Assembly: GCA_041595255.1 (NCBI GenBank)
Contig: JBFHKR010000147.1
Location: 1-6,648, forward strand
From: PGYR01 sp041595255
Lineage (GTDB): Bacteria; Bacteroidota; Ignavibacteria; Kapaibacteriales; UBA2268
Length of the DNA: 6,648 bases
Direction: 5' to 3'
Shown: in pieces, positions 1 through 4,591 of the stretch
How the letters are laid out: each line of letters starts with the position of its first letter
How positions within the stretch are numbered: position 1 is the first letter of the stretch
Made by a program: the position numbers and the translations under genes
The notes under the pieces: generated by a model
Told to the model about the DNA's origin: nothing
The model's database searches: none
Seen by the model: the letters and a program-made list of their open reading frames with translations, nothing else

Positions 1-1
1 A

Positions 2-1333
2 TTAATTGAATATAAAGTATTAGTTGCAAAAAATGGAATTAGGGCAATTGAAATAGCTAAAAATCAAAAACCTGACTTGATATTACTTGATATAATGATG
101 CCTGAAATGGATGGTTTCGAAGTATGTAGTCTATTGAAATCAGATAATTCGACTGCAGGAATACCGATAATTTTTATAACAGCAAAAGATCAGATCCAAG
201 ATGAAGTAAAAGGGTTAGAATTAGGTGCTGTTGACTTTATACATAAACCAATATCGCCCCCAGTTGTTTTAGCAAGAATTGAAACTCAAATTAAGTTAGT
301 AGAGTATCAAAAGAGACTAATTAGAAAAAATAAAAAAATAAAAAAATCATTAATTGAGTTAAAGGAAACTCAAAGCAGACTGATACAAAACGAAAAACTT
401 GTTGCATTAGGAGAGATAGTCGCTGGTGTAGCTCACGAAATAAATACACCATTAGGAGCAATTAAGTCAACTAACGAAAACCAAAAAATTAGTTTAAATT
501 ACTTCCTTGAAAATTTATTGAATTTAATTTCTGTACTTGATAAAGAACAATTACGAGCCTTCATGGAAATTGCAAACAATTTAAGCATTGGTTATACAAA
601 CTTAACAACAAGAGAAGAAAGGGAGAAAAGAAGATTATTAGAAAAGGAACTTACATCAAACAATAGTACTGAATATATCCCATATATCAATGAGCTTATT
701 AGCATTGGTATATATAGTTATAATACTAACCTTAAAATTCTTAAAGAAAGTTTTGATGTTAAAAGATTAATTGACTTGTTAAACGAGTTATCATCAATAT
801 ACAGATCTCAATTAGTTATGAATATTGCTACTAAAAAAGTACATCATATAGTTAGATCACTTCAAAATTATTCAAGGAATAATCAATTCGGTACTAAAAC
901 ATTGACTAATTTATCTATTGGCATAGATACAGTACTAGCTATTTATCAATACAAATTAAAAAACTCTGTAGAGGTAATAAAATACTATATTGATGATGAT
1001 TTGGTCAATGTTTATGAAGACGAACTAAACCAAGTTTGGACAAACCTAATTACTAACTCAATACAAGCTATGGAAGGCAATGGAACTCTTGAGATTACTA
1101 TTAAAAAAATCCCTCTCTATATGAAGGTTTCAATCAGAGATAGTGGTAAAGGTATTCCAGATGAATTTAAAGACAGAATATTCGATCCTTTTTTTACGAC
1201 AAAACCAAAAGATAAAGGTACAGGCATAGGTCTAGATATTGCTAAAAGAATTATTGAAAAGCACAAAGGATCTATAAACTTTGAATCAGAAGTTGGAAAA
1301 GGTACTTGTTTTAATGTTTTAATTCCGAGGTGA
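2..1333 (+). CDS. Hybrid receiver-histidine kinase with extended DHp domain (5' end off the window)
   Basis: This cytoplasmic-looking signalling protein has an N-terminal receiver followed by a histidine kinase; no membrane segment is visible. The open frame runs to the left edge, so the TTG at 77 is an internal Leu codon and not the start; about 25 residues, including the receiver's acidic pair, are missing. The receiver shows the phospho-acceptor Asp in LLDIMMPEMDG (codon 89-91), Thr in IIFITAK (179-181) and Lys in FIHKP (245-247). A Lys/Glu-rich coiled-coil linker follows (about 290-400). The H-box GVAHEINTPLG has its His at 434-436. The ATPase motifs are the N-box (NQVWTNLITNSIQA), G1 (DSGKGIP), F-box (DPFFTTK) and G2 (GTGIGL). 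The second DHp helix (KKVHHIVRSLQNYSR) begins about 130 residues after the His instead of the usual 30-40. The intervening helical stretch contains LTTREEREKRR, which I recall from a subclass of hybrid kinases in cyanobacteria and other phyla. The stop overlaps the next gene's ribosome binding site, so the two are almost certainly cotranscribed. The signal sensed is unknown. Confidence 0.95.
   Translation, partial: LIEYKVLVAKNGIRAIEIAKNQKPDLILLDIMMPEMDGFEVCSLLKSDNSTAGIPIIFITAKDQIQDEVKGLELGAVDFIHKPISPPVVLARIETQIKLVEYQKRLIRKNKKIKKSLIELKETQSRLIQNEKLVALGEIVAGVAHEINTPLGAIKSTNENQKISLNYFLENLLNLISVLDKEQLRAFMEIANNLSIGYTNLTTREEREKRRLLEKELTSNNSTEYIPYINELISIGIYSYNTNLKILKESFDVKRLIDLLNELSSIYRSQLVMNIATKKVHHIVRSLQNYSRNNQFGTKTLTNLSIGIDTVLAIYQYKLKNSVEVIKYYIDDDLVNVYEDELNQVWTNLITNSIQAMEGNGTLEITIKKIPLYMKVSIRDSGKGIPDEFKDRIFDPFFTTKPKDKGTGIGLDIAKRIIEKHKGSINFESEVGKGTCFNVLIPR
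1327..1333 (+). promoter_or_regulatory. Shine-Dalgarno site of the response regulator gene, overlapping the kinase stop
   Basis: GAGGTGA lies three bases before the ATG at 1337 and contains the TGA stop of the kinase at its end. This is a classic arrangement for translational coupling of two cotranscribed genes. It supports the ATG at 1337 as the real start. No comparable purine-rich site stands before the small gene at 2623 or the recombinase start at 4116. Confidence 0.75.
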
Positions 1334-1336
1334 CAA

Positions 1337-2596
1337 ATGAAAAAATCAATAATTTTATGTGTAGATGATGAACGAATAATACTTGAAAGCCTCAGAAATG
1401 AGATGAAATACATCTTTAGAGGAATGATAACAGTTGAATTAGCTGAATCTGGTGAAGAAGCTATAGAATTATTAAAACAATTTAAAAAAGAACAAGTTGA
1501 AGTTCCTATTATAATTTCAGATTATAGAATGCCTGAAATGACTGGGGACAAATTTCTAATTGAGTCGAAAAAGATATTGCCAGATTCAAAAAGAATTATG
1601 TTAACAGGACAAGCATCTAATGAAGGAGTAGGAAATGCAATGATTAATGCAGGTTTATACAGATTTCTTACAAAACCATGGGATAGGAATGACTTAGAAT
1701 TGACATTAACTGAAGCATTCAAAAGCTTTTATAAAGAAAAATCTTTATTAGTTAAAGAGTCGAGATTTGAGGAATTAAATCGTGTATTAAATTCAAAACT
1801 TGAAGAAAAGTCAAATGAATTGGATAATGCAAATAAAAAACTAAAATCATTATTAAATGATACTTTAAAAGGTCTTTTATTAATACTTATCAATTTTATT
1901 TCTAATTCAGACATTAGAATTTCAGAAAGAATAAAAAGAATAAATGAACTTGGTTCTCAAGTATGTAAAATTCTTTATCCAGAATTGAAATGGCAATTTG
2001 AGATCTCAAATATTTTATCTCATATTAATATTATAAATTTCAATGAAGAATTGATGGAAAGATACTTATCAGGTCAAGAGTTAACGCTTTTGGAAATAAA
2101 TTCAATTAGAAATAAGATGGCATCATCTTCTGAGTTATTGGTAAACTTGAAGTTCTTAAACGACATTTCAGATGCTATTAGAAATATGTTCTTTTCTTTT
2201 AAATTAATAGAAACTACAACTATTTCAAATAATAGTAACTCTCTTAGTAAATTATTGAAAATATTAAATGAATATGACGATCTTATTATTAGAGATGTCT
2301 CAAAGGAAGAAGCATTTAATAAATTAGAATCCATGTACAATCTTGAAGAATTAGATTCGTACGGGATAATCAAAAGCTTAGAATTGAAAACTCATGTTGC
2401 TAAAGCAAACTTTAAATCGATAAATGTAAACGAATTAAAAGTAGGGATGGTGCTTTTTGCTGATATATTAGACACTTCGAATGTAGTTGTAATTGAGAAG
2501 AATGAGATAATTGATATTCAAACTATAACATATATATCTAAGCTCTCTAATAAAGATAAGATTATAGAACCTATTTTCATTCAAGTTAATAAATAA
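1337..2596 (+). CDS. Response regulator with degenerate HD (RpfG-like) output domain
   Basis: This 419-residue cytoplasmic regulator has a complete receiver domain at residues 1-128: acidic pair D10/D11, phospho-acceptor D62 in ISDYRMPEMTG, T90 in MLTGQ and K113 in LTKPWD. A charged coiled coil covers roughly 130-172. Residues about 173-345 follow the helical plan of an HD/HD-GYP domain, for example KFLNDISDAIRNMF where active enzymes have the 'I-RYHHE' segment. The metal ligands are gone: the place expected for HDIGK reads SHINI (228-232), the paired His after IR is lost, and there is no GYP. A final segment, VNELKVGMVLFADIL (364-378), matches the 'ELKPGMVLAEDV' tail often found after HD domains in such regulators. 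c-di-GMP phosphodiesterase activity is therefore unlikely; a binding or scaffold role is inferred. The gene starts 3 bp after the kinase stop, so that kinase is the obvious phosphodonor. The receiver assignment is near certain; the degenerate-HD reading is probable. Confidence 0.9.
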   Translation: MKKSIILCVDDERIILESLRNEMKYIFRGMITVELAESGEEAIELLKQFKKEQVEVPIIISDYRMPEMTGDKFLIESKKILPDSKRIMLTGQASNEGVGNAMINAGLYRFLTKPWDRNDLELTLTEAFKSFYKEKSLLVKESRFEELNRVLNSKLEEKSNELDNANKKLKSLLNDTLKGLLLILINFISNSDIRISERIKRINELGSQVCKILYPELKWQFEISNILSHINIINFNEELMERYLSGQELTLLEINSIRNKMASSSELLVNLKFLNDISDAIRNMFFSFKLIETTTISNNSNSLSKLLKILNEYDDLIIRDVSKEEAFNKLESMYNLEELDSYGIIKSLELKTHVAKANFKSINVNELKVGMVLFADILDTSNVVVIEKNEIIDIQTITYISKLSNKDKIIEPIFIQVNK

Positions 2597-2622
2597 TTGT
2601 TAAGTTTAGTTTAAAGCTATAT

Positions 2623-2880
2623 ATGACTATTAAGGATAAAGACAAATTAAATTATACAGACTATCGCTGGGATAAAGACTCCATCAGCTATCAAGAATTA
2701 GAAGTAATTGATAGGTATAATGGATTTGAAATTCTACTATTGATTAATCATCTTATGAATGAATGGGGATTCAAAAAACTCGAAACTTTCCAAAGAATAG
2801 AAAAAATGATTAGGGAAGATGTACCTTTACACTTAAACAGTAAAAAAATAATTATAAAGTGGATAGTTGATAATTGGTGA
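2623..2880 (+). CDS. Small hypothetical protein, third gene of the signalling operon
   Basis: I do not recognise this 85-residue protein. It is highly charged, with a polar, Asp/Lys/Tyr-rich N-terminal third. The rest looks helical and amphipathic: FEILLLINHLMNEWGF, then a basic stretch ending in IIIKWIVDNW. No signal peptide, convincing membrane span, Cys pair or known DNA-binding motif is visible. It starts 26 bp after the response regulator stop on the same strand, so it is probably cotranscribed. The ATG has no clear Shine-Dalgarno sequence, and the codon use is like that of the upstream genes. It ends 18 bp before the stop of the convergent recombinase gene. It could be an accessory protein of the two-component pair or a cargo gene associated with the recombinase. 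It could also be a spurious frame, though its length and protein-like composition argue for a real gene. Confidence 0.6.
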   Translation: MTIKDKDKLNYTDYRWDKDSISYQELEVIDRYNGFEILLLINHLMNEWGFKKLETFQRIEKMIREDVPLHLNSKKIIIKWIVDNW

Positions 2881-2898
2881 GATTAATAGTTATCCGCA

Positions 2899-4116
2899 TT
2901 AACTCCATAACTGATTGAGTACATCCTTATTATCAAAACTGGCAGGATTGACATATCTTTGAAATGAAGCTAATGTTTTATGACCAGTAAATTCCATAAT
3001 TACATGAATTGGGATTCTTTTTTCCATTGCCCTTGTAGCAAATGTTCTTCTTCCAACGTGTGTGGTTAATAAATCCCATCTAGGCTTTTTAACTATTACT
3101 CTTTTAGAACCATAAAATTTAACCGAGGTTTCAATTTCATTCATACCGACCATCTTCCCAATTTCTCTAAGATTATCATTTATATAATCTCTACTAAGAC
3201 CATCACTAAAGAGTTCTTTTAGTGTTCTAATCATATTAATGACATCTTCAGGTATAACTAATGTTTGTAGTGAACTTGTTTTAGTTTGGAAAAATCTTAT
3301 TTTATTAGAATTTATCTCAAATTCCTTTATTACTTCTATCAAGTCTATAGACCTTAATCCAATTCTACAGTTAACTATCATAAATAATTTTGCAAACTCT
3401 AAAGCTGGCTTATCTGTTTCTAGTGCCAAAATTCTATCATATTCATATTTAGTTAAAACGATACCAAATGATGGCTCTGCTGAGGGTGGTTTAAATTCTT
3501 TGTAATCAATGTTATTATGAAATTTCATTTTCTGAGTCCATTTCATATAAGTTTTAAGATTCTTGATAATTGAACCTACTGTATTATTACTACTTGATTC
3601 ATAAAGAAAATCAACAAATTCGTTGTAGAACTGAGAAGTAATATCATCAAATTGTAGTATAGTCTTTTTTCTTTTTTCAAATAGTTTTAGTTTATTTCTA
3701 CAGCTCTGATAATTTACTAATGTAGATGCTCTTAATTTGCTACCATTTACTCTATATTCTTTAAGAAATCTCTCAAATGTTTCGACTACTTTATTGTTCT
3801 TATTTTCTTCGACTATCCCATTATTAAGTATTTCGATTAGTTTACTTTTTATTTTACTTTTATTAATTACATTTCCGTAGCTAGAAGACTCAGTATAATA
3901 ATTCTGTAAAGCAGTTTCAATGCTTTGTAGATAAGCATTAAAGTTGACAGCATCCTTAAATGTAGATTTTGCTTTATTCTTTTTGAAATCCCAATACTCA
4001 GTTTCTATTGATTGACCAATAGACTTTTGTATTCGATTTCCTTTCCAAGTAAGAGAAATAATTATAGGAGAAACCTTTCTATTTTTGAACTGAATATTAT
4101 AATTTACACGTAACAT
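2899..4116 (-). CDS. Tyrosine recombinase (site-specific integrase)
   Basis: This complete 405-residue phage-type integrase should cut and rejoin DNA through a 3'-phosphotyrosine link. Residues about 1-90 form an arm-type DNA-binding domain (start MLRVNYNIQFKN, with WD at 42-43). About 108-205 form the SAM-like core-binding domain (VETFERFLKEY... and KNLKTYMKWTQK). The catalytic domain runs from about 215. The catalytic residues are visible: R255 in RIGLRSIDL, the beta-hairpin lysine K279 in FFQTKTSS, H353 and R356 in THVGRRTFATRAM, H379 in FTGHKTL and the nucleophile Y388 in FQRYVNPA. The layout and length are typical of Bacteroidota integrases from integrative elements and phages. The frame is intact, so the enzyme is probably active. 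The ATG at 4116 matches the family's usual N-terminus although no strong Shine-Dalgarno sequence precedes it. The gene is convergent with the signalling operon, and no excisionase, relaxase or phage gene is present, so the element it belongs to is undefined here. Confidence 0.95.
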   Translation of the reverse strand: MLRVNYNIQFKNRKVSPIIISLTWKGNRIQKSIGQSIETEYWDFKKNKAKSTFKDAVNFNAYLQSIETALQNYYTESSSYGNVINKSKIKSKLIEILNNGIVEENKNNKVVETFERFLKEYRVNGSKLRASTLVNYQSCRNKLKLFEKRKKTILQFDDITSQFYNEFVDFLYESSSNNTVGSIIKNLKTYMKWTQKMKFHNNIDYKEFKPPSAEPSFGIVLTKYEYDRILALETDKPALEFAKLFMIVNCRIGLRSIDLIEVIKEFEINSNKIRFFQTKTSSLQTLVIPEDVINMIRTLKELFSDGLSRDYINDNLREIGKMVGMNEIETSVKFYGSKRVIVKKPRWDLLTTHVGRRTFATRAMEKRIPIHVIMEFTGHKTLASFQRYVNPASFDNKDVLNQLWS

Positions 4117-4142
4117 ATTTAAACTTTAGATAATGATTAGTT

Positions 4143-4148
4143 AGTATA
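4143..4148 (-). promoter_or_regulatory. Possible -10 element for the recombinase gene
   Basis: Read on the minus strand this is TATACT, 26 bp upstream of the recombinase ATG and close to the sigma-70 consensus TATAAT. There is no good -35: the best candidate, TTAAAC (4168-4173), sits 19 bp upstream and is a poor match. That hexamer lies inside the inverted repeat at 4167-4187, so a protein bound there would cover the promoter. In an AT-rich region a -10-like hexamer can occur by chance. Confidence 0.3.
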
Positions 4149-4166
4149 ACGTGCAAATTAAAATTA

Positions 4167-4187
4167 TGTTTAACACAAGGTTAAACA
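4167..4187. repeat. Perfect 8-bp inverted repeat upstream of the recombinase gene
   Basis: Arms TGTTTAAC (4167-4174) and GTTAAACA (4180-4187) are exact reverse complements separated by ACAAG. The symmetry fits either an operator for a dimeric repressor or a tyrosine-recombinase core site, in which inverted arms flank a short crossover region. Its place, 50 bp upstream of the recombinase start and overlapping the likely promoter zone, suits both. No T-tract follows on either strand, so it is not a terminator. Confidence 0.6.
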
Positions 4188-4247
4188 AAATGAGATAATA
4201 CTAAGAAATAAAATTAAACTAACTGAAATGCAGTGAAACATATAAAC

Positions 4248-4299
4248 ACTAGTAATTAAATGAGTTAGATGTGAATTGAATTAACTAGTTATTCATTGA
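4248..4299. repeat. Imperfect direct repeat, 36-bp period, ACTAGT core
   Basis: ACTAGTAATTAAATGA (4248-4263) and ACTAGTTATTCATTGA (4284-4299) agree at 13 of 16 positions. The second copy lies within a perfect 10-bp palindrome TAACTAGTTA (4282-4291). The two copies are upstream of the recombinase gene, where arm-type binding sites are often found, but the sequence is AT-rich and only two copies are seen. Confidence 0.35.
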
Positions 4300-4307
4300 A
4301 ATCTGTT

Positions 4308-4328
4308 GAAGTGCCTAAGAAACACTTC
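4308..4328. repeat. Short hairpin at the edge of the REP-like block
   Basis: GAAGTG (4308-4313) pairs with CACTTC (4323-4328) around a 9-base loop. It is followed by GTTCAGAATGAC, a stretch resembling the widespread intergenic repeat whose reverse strand reads GTCATTCTGA-CGAAG. It marks the left end of the repeat-rich block that continues to about 4414. Confidence 0.45.
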
Positions 4329-4345
4329 GTTCAGAATGACCTGGA

Positions 4346-4373
4346 CTAAACCCTACTGACAAATAGGGTTTGG
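4346..4373. repeat. Stem-loop, AAACCCTA / TAGGGTTT
   Basis: AAACCCTA (4348-4355) and TAGGGTTT (4364-4371) are perfect reverse complements around an 8-base loop; a G-T and a C-G pair extend the stem to 4346 and 4373. There is no T-run on either side, which argues against an intrinsic terminator. It is the second hairpin of the intergenic block. Confidence 0.55.
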
Positions 4374-4380
4374 GGAGTAG

Positions 4381-4414
4381 AGACTGCCACGTCCTTGCAG
4401 TCCTCGCAGTGACA
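4381..4414. repeat. REP-like GC-rich palindromic repeat
   Basis: The stretch begins GACTGCCACGTC and ends CTCGCAGTGACA, with ACTGC (4383-4387) and GCAGT (4406-4410) able to pair. Twenty of 34 bases are G or C, well above the flanking DNA. It closely resembles a dispersed repeat known from many bacterial genomes, of the general form ATTGCCACG...CTCGCAATGAC, where many copies occur between genes. This is recognition from memory, and only one copy is visible here. Confidence 0.5.
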
Positions 4415-4490
4415 CATTTTTTAGGACAAGACATAATTAATTTGCTTCATCTCATCATTTGACACTGAATTAAATAAACATAGAGTATTT

Positions 4491-4511
4491 GAGACGTAAA
4501 CATTACGTCTC
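4491..4511. repeat. Perfect 9-bp hairpin, GAGACGTAA / TTACGTCTC
   Basis: GAGACGTAA (4491-4499) and TTACGTCTC (4503-4511) are exact reverse complements around a 3-base loop and are followed by TACGG. Palindromes of the type GTAGAGACG...CGTCTCTAC are common dispersed intergenic repeats in several phyla. No U-tract follows on either strand, so it is a repeat element rather than a terminator. It sits 28 bp beyond the purL terminator stem. Confidence 0.55.
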
Positions 4512-4533
4512 TACGGCTCATTCGTAAATAATC

Positions 4534-4563
4534 AAAAAAAAGACGCTTATGAAAAGCGTCTTT
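4534..4563 (-). terminator. Rho-independent terminator of purL
   Basis: On the minus strand, AAAGACGCTT and AAGCGTCTTT form a 10-bp stem around a 5-base loop (4539-4563). The run of eight T's on that strand (4534-4541) begins within the 3' arm and extends beyond it. It begins 28 bp after the purL stop at 4592. Little purL transcription should therefore reach the recombinase gene, which then needs its own promoter. Confidence 0.9.
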
Positions 4564-4591
4564 AATTAAATCTATTATATAGTTTTATTAA

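Larger units (their letters stand above)
4117..4591. other. Gene-free intergenic region between purL and the recombinase gene
   Basis: No plausible coding frame is visible here on either strand. The part next to the recombinase (to about 4300) is very AT-rich and carries the inverted repeat and the ACTAGT direct repeats. The middle (about 4308-4414) is a compact, more GC-rich run of three hairpins. The part next to purL holds a further hairpin and the terminator. No tRNA, CRISPR repeat series or riboswitch could be recognised. Confidence 0.7.

Noticed and set aside
77..79. TTG as start codon of the kinase
   Set aside because: The same frame continues upstream to the window edge with receiver-domain sequence (YKVLVAKNGIRAIEIAKNQ), and the TTG falls in the strand just before the phospho-acceptor Asp, so it is internal.
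1117..1413. Minus-strand open frame across the kinase/regulator junction, and similar ones at 1522-1722, 1729-1914 and 2074-2373
   Set aside because: They lie wholly opposite well-supported genes, show no recognisable domains and no ribosome binding sites; they are antisense shadows.
1337..2596. Active c-di-GMP phosphodiesterase (RpfG)
   Set aside because: The HD and GYP motifs are absent from the output domain, so the enzyme name would be misleading despite the similar layout.
2597..2622. Attachment-site pairing between the TTAGTTTAAAG-like stretch here and the TTTAAACTTTAGA stretch at 4118-4130
   Set aside because: The similarity is short, inverted and made of A/T runs, as expected by chance in DNA of this composition.
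3239..3505. Plus-strand open frames inside the recombinase (3239-3505) and purL (4917-5276, 5412-5675)
   Set aside because: They are antisense to strongly conserved catalytic regions and their translations look like low-information shadows.
4346..4373. An intrinsic terminator
   Set aside because: The stem is good but no run of T's follows on either strand.
4308..4511. A CRISPR array
   Set aside because: The hairpins differ from each other in sequence and spacing; there is no repeated direct unit with constant-length spacers and no cas gene.
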